Of a DNA stretch of 64,000 nucleotides, positions 35,069 to 43,351 are shown piece by piece (positions within the stretch are counted from its first letter, which is position 1; every line of letters begins with the position of its first letter). The notes beneath the pieces are model-generated. The model was not told where the DNA came from, made no database searches, and saw nothing but the letters and a program-made list of their open reading frames with translations. Source of the stretch: JAGWRA01 sp035534615 (GTDB lineage Bacteria; Acidobacteriota; Vicinamibacteria; Vicinamibacterales; CAVVIG01); the NCBI GenBank assembly GCA_035534615.1, contig DATLRO010000061.1, positions 186,001 through 250,000 on the forward strand, written 5' to 3'. The position numbers were made by a program, and so were the translations under genes.

Positions 35069-35770
35069 ATGAAAGTCGCGCAGATGAACTGGATGCAGGT
35101 CGAAGAGAGACTGAAGACCGACAGCCGGGCGGTCGTGCCGGTCGGCAGCACCGAGCAGCACGGCTACCTCAGCCTGTCCGTGGACTCCATCCTGGCCGAG
35201 CGCGTCGCCTGTGAGGCGGCCGATCCGCTCGGCGTGCCGGTGTTTCCCGTCCTCGGCTACGGCATCACGCCGTACTTCCGCCGCTACCCCGGCAGCATCA
35301 GCCTGCGCCTCGACACCTATCAGCGGATCGTGGCGGACGTGCTCGAGAGCCTCGTCGGCGGCGGATTCACGCGCATCCTCTTCGTGAACGGCCACGGCGG
35401 CAACATCCCGGGCGGGTCCATCCTGCAGGAGTGGATGAACGAGCACCCCGGCGTGGCGGTCAAGTGGCACAACTGGTGGAACGCGCCGAAGACGGCCGCC
35501 GCGGTCGCCGCCATCGATCCAGTGGCCTCGCACGCGTCGTGGATGGAGAACTTTCCGTGGACGCGGCTGCGCGGCGTCACCCTGCCGGCCGGCCGGAAGC
35601 CGATGATCGACCTCGCGCGCATGCGCCTGATGGATGCCGCGGCGGTCCGTGAATTCCTGGGCGACGGCAACTTCGGCGGCGCCTACCAGAAGCCGGACGA
35701 GCAGATGATGCAGGTGTGGCGCGCCGGCGTCGAGGAAACGCGCGAAGTCTTGGAAGGGCCGTGGGCGTGA
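35069..35770 (+). CDS. Creatininase-family amidohydrolase
   Basis: 233 residues from ATG 35069; GTG 35060 is the alternative. The metal-binding signature is GSTEQHGYLSLSVDS (Glu29, His31, Asp39) with FVNGHGGN (His109), the di-metal site of creatininase and related formamide/lactam hydrolases (ArfB, MftE). It is followed by a PGGSILQEW region and a C-terminal YQKPDEQMMQVW. The family opens cyclic amides or cleaves small amides. It overlaps the next gene by 4 bp (GTGA) and starts a tight five-gene run, so the product is probably passed to the downstream dehydrogenases. The physiological substrate is unknown. Confidence 0.9.
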   Translation: MKVAQMNWMQVEERLKTDSRAVVPVGSTEQHGYLSLSVDSILAERVACEAADPLGVPVFPVLGYGITPYFRRYPGSISLRLDTYQRIVADVLESLVGGGFTRILFVNGHGGNIPGGSILQEWMNEHPGVAVKWHNWWNAPKTAAAVAAIDPVASHASWMENFPWTRLRGVTLPAGRKPMIDLARMRLMDAAAVREFLGDGNFGGAYQKPDEQMMQVWRAGVEETREVLEGPWA

Positions 35771-36789
35771 CGGCCGGCGCACCCGACCGGATTCTGGTCT
35801 GGGGGGCCGGGGCGATCGGCGGCACGGTCGCCGCGTACCTGCGCCGCGCCGGTCTCGACATGACCGCCGTGGATGCCGACGGCGCGCACGTCCGGGCGAT
35901 CCGCGAGCGCGGCCTGACCCTCACCGGCCCGATCGACACCTTCACGCAGCCGATGCCGGCCTTCACGCCGGACGAGGTGGCCGGCGTCTGGGACATCATC
36001 TTCCTGTGCGTCAAGGCGCTGCACACCGAGGCGGCCGCGCGGCAGCTCCTGCCGCACCTCGCGGCGGACGGCGTGGTGGTCTCGCTGCAGAACGGGTTCA
36101 ACGAGCTGACGATCGCGGAGGTGGTCGGTCGGGAACGCACGATGGGCGCCTTTATCAACTTCGGCGCCGACCTCCTGGAGCCCGGCGTCGTCCACTTCGG
36201 CGGGCGCGGCGCGGTGGTGCTCGGCGAGCTGGACGGCCGGCCGACCCCGCGGCTCGCCCGCGTGCACCGCGCGCTGCTCCACTTCGAGCCCCGCGCGATC
36301 ACGACCGACAACATCTGGGGCTACCTGTGGGGCAAGATGGGCTACGGCGCGTTGCTCTTCGCCAGCGCCCTCACGCCCGCCAGCATCGTCGACGTCCTCG
36401 GCTCGCGGGAGGCGCGCCCGGCGCTGACCGCCCTGGCGCGCGAGGTGATGGCGGTGGCGGCGGCCGAAGGGGTGACGGCGATGGGGTTCAACGGCTACGA
36501 TCCGGCCGCCTTCGGCCCGGACGGCCCCCCCGGAGCGATCGACGCCTCGTTCGACGCCATGGTGGCGTTCAACCGCCGGTCGGCCAAGACCCACAGCGGC
36601 GTGTGGCGGGACCTCGCGGTACATCATCGCAAGACCGAATGCGACGCGCAGTTCGCGCCGATCCTGGCGCTCGCGCGCCGGCGCGGCATTCCGATTCCTC
36701 GCGTGGAGCGCCTCGTGGCGCTGATGCGCGAGGTCGAAACGGGCGCGCGCCCGCAGGCGCCGGAGAACCTGGCCCTGCTGGCCGGCTGA
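35767..36789 (+). CDS. 2-dehydropantoate 2-reductase (ApbA/PanE) family protein
   Basis: 340 residues from GTG 35767, overlapping the previous stop. The NADPH-binding Rossmann fold opens with ILVWGAGAIGGTVAAYLRRAG. The central IIFLCVKALHTEAAA and VVSLQNGFNE segments and the helical C-domain with GKMGYGALLFAS match the family. PanE reduces ketopantoate in CoA synthesis, but members placed in amidohydrolase clusters often act on other 2-keto acids. The context points to catabolism here rather than CoA synthesis. No panB or panC is nearby. Confidence 0.88.
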   Translation: MTAGAPDRILVWGAGAIGGTVAAYLRRAGLDMTAVDADGAHVRAIRERGLTLTGPIDTFTQPMPAFTPDEVAGVWDIIFLCVKALHTEAAARQLLPHLAADGVVVSLQNGFNELTIAEVVGRERTMGAFINFGADLLEPGVVHFGGRGAVVLGELDGRPTPRLARVHRALLHFEPRAITTDNIWGYLWGKMGYGALLFASALTPASIVDVLGSREARPALTALAREVMAVAAAEGVTAMGFNGYDPAAFGPDGPPGAIDASFDAMVAFNRRSAKTHSGVWRDLAVHHRKTECDAQFAPILALARRRGIPIPRVERLVALMREVETGARPQAPENLALLAG

Positions 36790-36795
36790 CTCCTT

Positions 36796-36823
36796 CGTCA
36801 TGCCCGCGGAAGCGGGCATCCAG
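36796..36823 (+). repeat. REP-like inverted repeat (ATGCCCGC type)
   Basis: CGTC then ATGCCCGCGGAAGCGGGCAT then CCAG: a perfect 8-bp inverted repeat around GGAA. Sequences of this type are widespread intergenic repeats in high-GC bacteria. It contains an ATG (36800) in frame with the SDR gene, which explains a spurious N-terminal extension. Confidence 0.85.
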
Positions 36824-36838
36824 CACACCGGGGCACCC

Positions 36839-37606
36839 ATGCACATCCGATTCGACAATCGCACCGCCCTCGTCACCGGCGCCGCACACGGCTTCGGTCG
36901 CACCATCGCCCTGAGCCTGGCCAGCCTCGGGGCGCACGTCGTCGCCTGCGACGTGCAGAAGGGGGAGCTGGACGAGACCGCCCGGCTCGCGAGGGCGCAG
37001 GCGACGCCGCTCGACGCGCGCGTGCTCGACGTGAGCGATCGCCAGGCAGTGCACGCCATGGTGGCCGGCCTCCTGGGGACGGCCGGACGGATCGACATCC
37101 TCGTGAACGACGCCGGCGGCGTCCTGGGGCAGGTCGGCCGGCCGCTGGAGGAGATCTCCGACGCCGACTGGCGCGCCATCTTCGCCGTGAACCTCGACGG
37201 CGCCTTCTACTGCGCCCAGGCGGTCGCCCCCGCCATGAAGGCCGCGCGTTACGGTCGTATCATCAATATCTCGAGCGGCGCCGGCCTGGGTATCAGCCTG
37301 ACCGGTATCCAGGCGTACGCGTCGGCCAAGGCGGGCCAGATCGGTCTGACGCGGCAGCTCGCGCACGAGCTCGGGCCGTGGGGCATCACCGTCAACAACG
37401 TCGCCCCGGGCTTCGTGCGCTCCAACCCGACGACCGAGCGGCAGTGGCAGTCGTACGGCGAGGAGGGCCAGCGCCGGCTCGTCGAGAACATCGCGCTGAA
37501 GCGGCTCGGCACGCCGGAGGACATCGCCGGCGGCGTGCTGTTCTTCGCGAGCGAGCAGGCCGGCTGGATCACCGGTCAGACGCTGGCGATCGACGGCGGG
37601 CGGTGA
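36839..37606 (+). CDS. Short-chain dehydrogenase/reductase
   Basis: 255 residues from ATG 36839. An in-frame ATG at 36800 lies inside a REP-like repeat and would add only repeat-derived residues. NAD(P)-binding TGAAHGFG (13-20), NDAGG, the catalytic Ser145/146, Tyr160 and Lys164 in AYASAK, and the terminal GQTLAIDGG are all present, giving a classical 3-oxoacyl-reductase-like SDR. Asp38 after the second strand (VVACDVQ) suggests NAD(H). It probably oxidises or reduces an intermediate of the amide-degrading cluster. Confidence 0.93.
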   Translation: MHIRFDNRTALVTGAAHGFGRTIALSLASLGAHVVACDVQKGELDETARLARAQATPLDARVLDVSDRQAVHAMVAGLLGTAGRIDILVNDAGGVLGQVGRPLEEISDADWRAIFAVNLDGAFYCAQAVAPAMKAARYGRIINISSGAGLGISLTGIQAYASAKAGQIGLTRQLAHELGPWGITVNNVAPGFVRSNPTTERQWQSYGEEGQRRLVENIALKRLGTPEDIAGGVLFFASEQAGWITGQTLAIDGGR

Positions 37607-37733
37607 TGGTGCGCGGCGGCCGTGTCGGCCTCACGGCGACGCCGGCACGCCGGGCGGTCACGGCCCTCCGGGCGCGAATGCGGTCCGTCGACGCGGGTGC
37701 GTGATCGGAACTGAGACAGGCGGGGAGGGTCTC

Positions 37734-38690
37734 GTGGCGAATCAGGTGCTGCAGGTCGGTGCGCTGTCGGCGGGGCCGGGCGAGAAGCGGTACGGCGTGA
37801 GCGAGTTTCCCGTGCAGGGCCGGCCCTACCGGCTCCCGATGTGGCTGATCAACGGGCGATCGGAGGGGCCGACGCTCGTCGTGACCGGCGGCGTGCACGC
37901 CGCCGAGTACGCGAGCATCGCGGCGGCGCTCGACCTGGGCCGATCCCTCGACCCCGGCGACCTGCGCGGCCGCGTCATCGTCGTCCCCGTGATGAACGTG
38001 CCGGCGTTCACCGCGCGCTCCATCTATGTCTGCCCGCTCGACGGCCGGAACCTCAACCGGGTGTTCCCCGGCGACGCGCACGGCACCGCGTCCGCGCAGA
38101 TTGCCGACTGGGTCTTCCACCACGTGATTGCGCAGGCCGGCTACTACGTCGACCTGCACGGCGGCGATCTGATCGAGGCGCTCGTCCCCTTCACGATCTT
38201 CTTCCGGTCCGGCAACGACCACGTCGACCGGATGTCGCTGGAGATGGCCAAGGTCTTCGGGATCCGCTACCTCGTGTGCAGCGAAACGCCCGGCTCGACC
38301 TTCTGCGCCGCGTCCCGCGCCGGCATCCCGTCCATCCTCGCCGAGTCCGGCGGCCAGGGGATCTGGACGCCGGAGGATGTGGCGCGGCACACGAACGGCC
38401 TCGACCGGCTGATGCGCCGCCTCGACATGATGCCCGGCGGCATGCCCGAGCCCCTGCCGTTCACGCTGCTCGAGCGGTTCCTCTGGCTGCGCAGCGAGCA
38501 CGAGGGGTTCTGGTATCCGGCGGTGGCAGTCGGCTCGGCGGTCGCGGCCGGCCAGGACCTCGGGTGCGTGAAAGACTGCGAAGGGCGCGTGCTGCAGACC
38601 GCCGTCAGTCCGGCCGACGGCCGTGTCCTCTTCATTGTGACGTCGCTGGCCATCAACGAGACCGATCCCCTGCTGGCCGTCGGCGCCTGA
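37734..38690 (+). CDS. M14-type deacylase (succinylglutamate desuccinylase/aspartoacylase family)
   Basis: 318 residues from GTG 37734, 6 bp after GGGGAGGG; GTG 37701 is a weaker alternative. Zinc ligands His55 and Glu58 (GGVHAAEY) and His142 (VDLHGGD), the substrate-binding DGRNLNRVFPG, and catalytic Glu204 (ILAESGGQG) are all visible. The family removes acyl groups from N-acyl amino acids. The closest functional types include AstE and the ectoine-pathway deacetylase DoeB, but no other ectoine gene is present. It lies between the SDR and the M20 dipeptidase. Confidence 0.9.
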   Translation: MANQVLQVGALSAGPGEKRYGVSEFPVQGRPYRLPMWLINGRSEGPTLVVTGGVHAAEYASIAAALDLGRSLDPGDLRGRVIVVPVMNVPAFTARSIYVCPLDGRNLNRVFPGDAHGTASAQIADWVFHHVIAQAGYYVDLHGGDLIEALVPFTIFFRSGNDHVDRMSLEMAKVFGIRYLVCSETPGSTFCAASRAGIPSILAESGGQGIWTPEDVARHTNGLDRLMRRLDMMPGGMPEPLPFTLLERFLWLRSEHEGFWYPAVAVGSAVAAGQDLGCVKDCEGRVLQTAVSPADGRVLFIVTSLAINETDPLLAVGA

Positions 38691-38732
38691 CGCCCGCCGG
38701 CCGGCCTCGACGCCGACGCGGAGACTGCTCAC

Positions 38733-40157
38733 ATGGACGCCGTGCTGAAGACGCTCGCCGACAACGAAGCTCAGTACCTGCGGGAGCTCGCCGAGTTCGT
38801 CGCCATCCCGTCGGTCAGCACCGACCCCGCCCACGCGGGTGACGTGCGCCGCGCCGCCGACTGGGTGGCGCAGCGACTGCGCAGGGCCGGCCCCATCGAG
38901 GTCGAGACGTGGGAGACGCCGCACCATCCGGCGGTCTATGGCCGCTGGAACGGCGCGCCCGGCGCGCCGACCGTGCTCGTCTACGGCCACATGGACGTGC
39001 AGCCGGCCGACCCGGTCGAGCTGTGGCACTCGCCGCCGTTCGTCCTCACCGAGCGGAACGGACGGCTCTACGGCCGGGGCGTCAGCGACGACAAGGCGTC
39101 GATGCTGCTGCCGATCCTGGCCGTCGAGGGGTTCTTCGCCTCGGGCGGGCGGCCGCCGGTCAACCTGCGCTTCCTGTTCGAGGGCGAGGAGGAGATCGGC
39201 AGCGTCGATCTGCCCGACCTCGTGCGCGCGCGGCGCGACGCCCTCGCGTGCGACGTCGTGCTGTCGGCCGACGGCGGCATGTGGCGGCCCGACGTGCCGA
39301 GCATCAACGTCAGCTCGCGCGGCATGGCGCTGCTGTCGTTCACCGTGCGCGGTCCGCGCAAGGATCTGCATTCCGGACGCCACGGCGGCGGCGTGGCCAA
39401 CCCGCTGCACGCGGCGGCCGGGCTCGTCGCGTCGCTGCACGACGGCGGCCGGGTGGCGGTCGACGGCTTCTACGACGATGTGGCGCCGATCGAGCCGGCG
39501 CTGCTGAACGCGCTCGAGCGGCTGTCGTTCGACGAGCAGCAGTATCTCGCCGACGTCGGCGCGCCGGCGCCGTTCGGCGAGGCCGGCTACGGCACGCTCG
39601 CGCGCCAGTGGTATCGGCCGACGGTCGAGGTGAACGGCATGTACGGCGGCTATCAGGGGCCCGGCAGCAAGACCGTGCTGCCGAGCGAGGCGCACGTGAA
39701 GCTGACGTGCCGGCTCGTGCCGGACCAGCGGCCGGACGATGTGGTGGCGAAAGTGAGGCGGCATCTGGAGCGCCACTGTCCGCCGGGCGTGAGTCTCACG
39801 ATCGAGGAGGGGCACGAGGGGGCCGTGGCGTATCGCGTCTCGCCCGACAGCCCCGCCGTCCGCGCCGCTGCCGACACCCTCGCGCAGGTCTTCGGCAGGC
39901 CGGCCGACATCGTCGGGATGGGCGGGTCCGTGCCGATTGTTTCCACGTTCCGGGAGGTGCTGGGGGTCGATACCGTGTTCTTCTCGTTCAGCACCGGCGA
40001 CGAGGACATCCATTCGCCGAACGAGTTCTACCGTCCCGAGCGCTTCCGTCTCGGCCTCCGCGCGTGGCCCGGCGTGTGGCGCCGGCTGGCGCAGACGCTT
40101 TCGTCGCGCCGAGCTTCCGCCTCCGCTGAGGCTTCGACGGACTCGCCGAAGCCCTGA
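38733..40157 (+). CDS. M20 family dipeptidase (cytosolic non-specific dipeptidase type)
   Basis: 474 residues from ATG 38733. The di-zinc site is complete: GHMDVQPAD (His86, Asp88), GRGVSDDKA (Asp119), GEEEIGS (Glu152/153), SADGGMW, and the late His in DEDIHSPNE. The lid region RKDLHSGRHGG is diagnostic of the CNDP/PepV-like subgroup. There is no signal peptide, unlike the other M20 in this window. The last ~20 residues (RRASASAEASTDSPKP) are low-complexity and encoded by a palindrome-like GC stretch, so the original C-terminus may have been extended by a repeat. Ends the catabolic cluster. Confidence 0.93.
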   Translation: MDAVLKTLADNEAQYLRELAEFVAIPSVSTDPAHAGDVRRAADWVAQRLRRAGPIEVETWETPHHPAVYGRWNGAPGAPTVLVYGHMDVQPADPVELWHSPPFVLTERNGRLYGRGVSDDKASMLLPILAVEGFFASGGRPPVNLRFLFEGEEEIGSVDLPDLVRARRDALACDVVLSADGGMWRPDVPSINVSSRGMALLSFTVRGPRKDLHSGRHGGGVANPLHAAAGLVASLHDGGRVAVDGFYDDVAPIEPALLNALERLSFDEQQYLADVGAPAPFGEAGYGTLARQWYRPTVEVNGMYGGYQGPGSKTVLPSEAHVKLTCRLVPDQRPDDVVAKVRRHLERHCPPGVSLTIEEGHEGAVAYRVSPDSPAVRAAADTLAQVFGRPADIVGMGGSVPIVSTFREVLGVDTVFFSFSTGDEDIHSPNEFYRPERFRLGLRAWPGVWRRLAQTLSSRRASASAEASTDSPKP

Positions 40158-40399
40158 CCCGAGACCACCAGACCGGTCAGGGCGAAGGCGGTTATCCCGA
40201 CCCGCGTCCTTCGTCGCGCCGAACCACATCGCAGCGTCGGCGATGAGATTCGAGCCGGATGGGTGCGGCGGACAGAGACGGAGAGACCACGGCGCCAGCT
40301 TTCTGCACGCGCCTGGCGAAGCCCCGCGGTGGAATGCGCACGACTTCGGCATGTGGGCTCATAGCCACCGTTTGACTCGACGAGAGATGAGAGCGTGAA

Positions 40400-40918
40400 A
40401 TGACCTCCCTCCAGACTGGTGTGACAGCCGCCTTCCTCGAGTTCTCGCGCTGGAAGCTGGTGGATGAGTATTGGCCCCGCCTGCGCACCTGTGTCGAATC
40501 ACTCACCGAAGAGCAAGTGTGGTGGCGCCCGAACGACGCGAGCAACAGCGTTGGTAATCTGCTTCTGCACCTGAACGGCAATGTGCATCAGTGGGTGGTG
40601 GCGTCGTTCAACCAGGCGAGCGACACTCGAAACCGGCCCGCAGAATTCGCTGTACGGACGGGAATGCCTCCCGCTGCCATGCTGACGCAGCTTGGCGCCA
40701 CGATCAGCCAGGCGTCAGAAGTGCTGTCGCGACTGACCGATGCCGACCTGATGGCGACGTTCCAGATTCAGGGCTACACCGTGACGGGACTCCATGCTGT
40801 GTACCACGTCGTCGAGCACTTTGGTCTGCACTATGGGCAGATTGTCTACATCACGAAGCTTCTGCGTGGTGCGGACCTCGGATTCTATCGGGAGTTGGAT
40901 CGCCCCGGGCGGGTGTAG
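40400..40918 (+). CDS. DinB-superfamily (DUF1572-like) protein
   Basis: 172 residues from ATG 40400. It is a four-helix bundle type with the probable metal ligands His57 (GNLLLHLNGNVHQW) and His136/His140 (HAVYHVVEHFGLHYGQ). The TEEQVWWRPNDASNSVGNLL segment is typical of DUF1572/DinB_2. These proteins resemble bacillithiol or mycothiol transferases, but the thiol partner is unknown here. The gene looks slightly less GC-rich than its flanks and sits in a stretch of unrelated small accessory genes, so it may be acquired. The 242 bp before it hold no gene. Confidence 0.88.
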   Translation: MTSLQTGVTAAFLEFSRWKLVDEYWPRLRTCVESLTEEQVWWRPNDASNSVGNLLLHLNGNVHQWVVASFNQASDTRNRPAEFAVRTGMPPAAMLTQLGATISQASEVLSRLTDADLMATFQIQGYTVTGLHAVYHVVEHFGLHYGQIVYITKLLRGADLGFYRELDRPGRV

Positions 40919-40996
40919 CCACAACGGCTGCACGGTGGAACCCCCAAGCCTGCCGTCTGATAAGCACCTGCAGCCGGCGGCGGCGGGAGGACACTC

Positions 40997-41527
40997 GTGG
41001 CACTCGTGGTTCTTCTGAGAGGGGTCAATGTCGGCGGTCACAGGACGTTCCGGCCTGCCGCACTGGCCGGACAACTGAAGCACCTCGACGCGGTCAACAT
41101 CGGCGCGGCAGGCACCTTCGTGATCCGGCAGCCGATCACCCAAGCGCACCTCCGCGGCGAATTCGCATCCAGGCTCCCCTTTGATGCGGAGATCATGATC
41201 TGCCAGGGCCGCGAGATTGTCAGGCTGATGGCTCACAATCCTTTCGCGGAGCAGCCGGTGCGACCCGACATCGTCCGCTTCGTGAGCGTCCTGTCCCGCC
41301 GCCCACGCTCGGCGCCGCCGATGCCCATGCGCGCGCCTTCCAGCGGCATGTGGCTGCTGACAATCCTCGCGAGGAACAACCGGTTCGTCTTCGGCCTCTA
41401 CCGGCGTCACATGAAGGCCATCGGCTACCTCGGCTCGCTCGACCGCCTCTTTGGCGTACCGGTCACCACGCGCAACTGGAATACGATCACCGCGATCGCC
41501 AGGGTCCTGGCTGGGGGAGGAGCCTGA
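40997..41527 (+). CDS. DUF1697 family protein
   Basis: 176 residues from GTG 40997, 8 bp after GGGAGGAC. The opening VVLLRGVNVGG is the family hallmark (usually ALLRGINVGG). The middle part is divergent and slightly shortened compared with typical DUF1697 proteins. The ending GVPVTTRNWNTITAIARVL matches the conserved C-terminal TTRNWxTxxKL segment. Function is unknown; members are small cytoplasmic proteins. It starts 78 bp after the DinB-like gene on the same strand. Confidence 0.82.
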   Translation: MALVVLLRGVNVGGHRTFRPAALAGQLKHLDAVNIGAAGTFVIRQPITQAHLRGEFASRLPFDAEIMICQGREIVRLMAHNPFAEQPVRPDIVRFVSVLSRRPRSAPPMPMRAPSSGMWLLTILARNNRFVFGLYRRHMKAIGYLGSLDRLFGVPVTTRNWNTITAIARVLAGGGA

Positions 41528-41670
41528 TCGACAGGCTCCCGCAGTTCGGGCGCGGACGGCTTGCCGCCGGCGGCGGCCGGCGGCAGAATGAGCCCTGACG
41601 GATACCTGCGCCCTCCGCACGGCCTGAAGTCCGGGCACTGCCGCCGGCGCCCGAAAGAAATGGTGGCTGC

Positions 41671-41809
41671 GATGGCCAGAGTGCGATCGCTCGAAGGACG
41701 CGAGGCGGGAATCGTTGTCGGGGCCATTCAGGGAATATTCCGGCTGGCTCTGGGCCGTCCGCTGAATCCGGTCAAGGTTCACGCGCACGCGTCGGCATGC
41801 CGGCCATGA
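41671..41809 (+). pseudogene. Possible remnant of a carboxymuconolactone decarboxylase/AhpD-like gene
   Basis: From ATG 41671 the frame reads MARVRSLEGREAGIVV and then IFRLALGRPLNPVKVHAHA before stopping. That resembles the N-terminal ~40 residues of AhpD-like proteins. The conserved CxxC catalytic half is absent. The fragment overlaps the start of the nitrilase gene in another frame. It may be a decayed gene whose 3' part was replaced, or a chance frame. Confidence 0.35.
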
Positions 41810-42591
41810 CAGGCGCTCGTGCGATTGCGGTCGCCCAGACGATCCCGGTGCGGGGTGACGTCGACGCAAACGTGACGCGACATCTTCGGCTCGCTGACGT
41901 CGCCGCGGAGGAGCACGCCCAGGTGCTCGTCTTTCCCGAGCTGTCGCTGACCGGCTACGAGCTGGATCTCGGCGCCGACCTGGCGTTCTCAGAGAAGGAT
42001 GCCCGCCTGGCACCGCTCGCCGAGGCGGCCTCCTCGTCTTCCCTGATCCTCATCGTCGGCGCTCCGGTCAGAATCGGATCTCGGCTCCACATCGGGGCGT
42101 TCATCGTCTTGCCAGATGGCACGACGGAGCTCTATACCAAGCACCATCTGGGGGCGTTCCCGGCCGGCGCGAGCTGCGACGGCATCGTGCCGGCGGCGGA
42201 AGCGACCTTCTTTCAGCCCGGCGACCGGAGCCCACTCGTCCGGCTCGGCGACCATGTCGCCGCGGTGGCGGTGTGCGCCGATACGGGCCGTCCGTCACAT
42301 CCGCAGGCGGCCGCCGACCGGGGCGCGACGAGCTACCTGGCCGGCATGTTCGTCATCCCGTCCGGGTTCGAGCGCGAGACGGCGACCCTGGAGGCGTCCG
42401 CCGTGCAGCACGCCATGACCGTCGCGTTTGCGAACTACGGCGGGCCGTCAGGAGGGCTCGCGACCGCCGGCCGGAGTACGATCTGGTCGGGGAAGGGTGA
42501 GCGGCTGGCCCGGCTCGAGGCGACCGGCGCCGGCGTCGCGGTCGCCGTCGAAGACCGCGCCGGGTGGCACACCCGGACCGTCATGCTCTGA
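41797..42591 (+). CDS. Carbon-nitrogen hydrolase (nitrilase superfamily)
   Basis: 264 residues from ATG 41797; ATG 41806 is equally possible. The catalytic triad is Glu48 (VFPELSLTGYE), Lys115 (LYTKHHLG) and Cys160 (AVAVCADTGRP). Length fits the amidase/N-carbamoylase branches of about 260-290 residues. The usual CYDxRFPE around the nucleophile is replaced by CADTGRPSHP, a feature of a divergent branch of small nitrilase-like proteins. Substrate unknown. It follows a run of small accessory genes and is probably read with the two tiny membrane-protein genes downstream. Confidence 0.9.
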   Translation: MPAMTGARAIAVAQTIPVRGDVDANVTRHLRLADVAAEEHAQVLVFPELSLTGYELDLGADLAFSEKDARLAPLAEAASSSSLILIVGAPVRIGSRLHIGAFIVLPDGTTELYTKHHLGAFPAGASCDGIVPAAEATFFQPGDRSPLVRLGDHVAAVAVCADTGRPSHPQAAADRGATSYLAGMFVIPSGFERETATLEASAVQHAMTVAFANYGGPSGGLATAGRSTIWSGKGERLARLEATGAGVAVAVEDRAGWHTRTVML

Positions 42592-42633
42592 AGGCCGTCG
42601 AGGGACGAACACCGGAACCGCGGAGGACATGTC

Positions 42634-42768
42634 ATGCATCCTGAAGCCATCGGCGGCGTGGCCGGCGTCGTTCTCATCGTCTGGTACGTCTGCTGGCGGG
42701 TCGGCCTCGTCCGGGAACTCATGCGGCGCGCGGGAATCGGCCGCCATGGCCGCGAGAACAAATCCTGA
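42634..42768 (+). CDS. 44-residue single-pass membrane protein
   Basis: ATG 42634 follows GGAGGACATGTC. The peptide has one hydrophobic helix (GGVAGVVLIVWYVCWRVGLV) and a basic tail (RRAGIGRHGRENKS), giving an N-out/C-in orientation by the positive-inside rule. No family is recognised. Its good ribosome site and clean helix make it likely to be translated. Confidence 0.55.
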   Translation: MHPEAIGGVAGVVLIVWYVCWRVGLVRELMRRAGIGRHGRENKS

Positions 42769-42836
42769 CGCGGCGCTCGCTCCTGATGGACGAGGACTCT
42801 CGGCGCAGGGAACACGCACAATCGTGAGGTTTCGCG

Positions 42837-43190
42837 ATGGCCGACATGCACCGACATCTTGATATCACGTCCAGGCTGGTCATCCTCGTCACCTTCGCCC
42901 TCTTCGTCGCCGCGATCTTCTTCAAGGGCTTCAGCCACGACATCCTGCTCGAAGCGGCCGTCTTCCTGGTGTCCGTCAAGCTGATCCTGCTCGCCTACAA
43001 CAACAGCGTCGCCGCGAGTCAGCTGAACGACCGGCTCGACGGCGTGCAGACGACGCTGGCGCGAATGGAGAGCCTGATCACCTCGCGGCACCCGCGGGAC
43101 CTCGACGCGCGGCTGATCGGCCAGGCGCCCGGGCCGGCCGCCCCCGCCGATCGCTCAGGGGATGAGTCCAAGGGAAGCGACCGGCAGTAG
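42837..43190 (+). CDS. Small two-helix membrane protein
   Basis: 117 residues from ATG 42837. Hydrophobic segments lie at about 13-29 (RLVILVTFALFVAAIFF) and 36-54 (ILLEAAVFLVSVKLILLAY). A coiled-coil-like stretch (SQLNDRLDGVQTTLARMESL) and a hydrophilic tail follow. The arrangement is that of a membrane anchor with a cytoplasmic oligomerisation helix. No family recognised. Confidence 0.65.
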   Translation: MADMHRHLDITSRLVILVTFALFVAAIFFKGFSHDILLEAAVFLVSVKLILLAYNNSVAASQLNDRLDGVQTTLARMESLITSRHPRDLDARLIGQAPGPAAPADRSGDESKGSDRQ

Positions 43191-43351
43191 CCCTGGATCG
43201 AGGGACATCGCCGCGGTCGCTGGAGACGATGTCGTCGCGGCGGCGGCCGATCGCGGGATCTGACGAGCAGGCGTACACCGCGGGGGCGCACTTCGAGGCG
43301 CGCCCCTGTCAGCCATCCTCGCCGAATGGCGCGTGGCACGCGGACGCTTCC

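Noticed and set aside
36800..36838. ATG 36800 as the start of the SDR
   Set aside because: It lies inside a REP-like repeat and would add repeat-encoded residues; ATG 36839 starts right before the conserved fold.
40090..40157. Frameshift at the end of the M20 dipeptidase
   Set aside because: The fold is complete before this point; the low-complexity tail is better explained by a repeat-derived extension.
40919..41600. Integron-type cassette sites around the DUF1697 gene
   Set aside because: No attC inverted core sites (GTTRRRY) and no integrase; only chance GC-rich similarity between the flanks.
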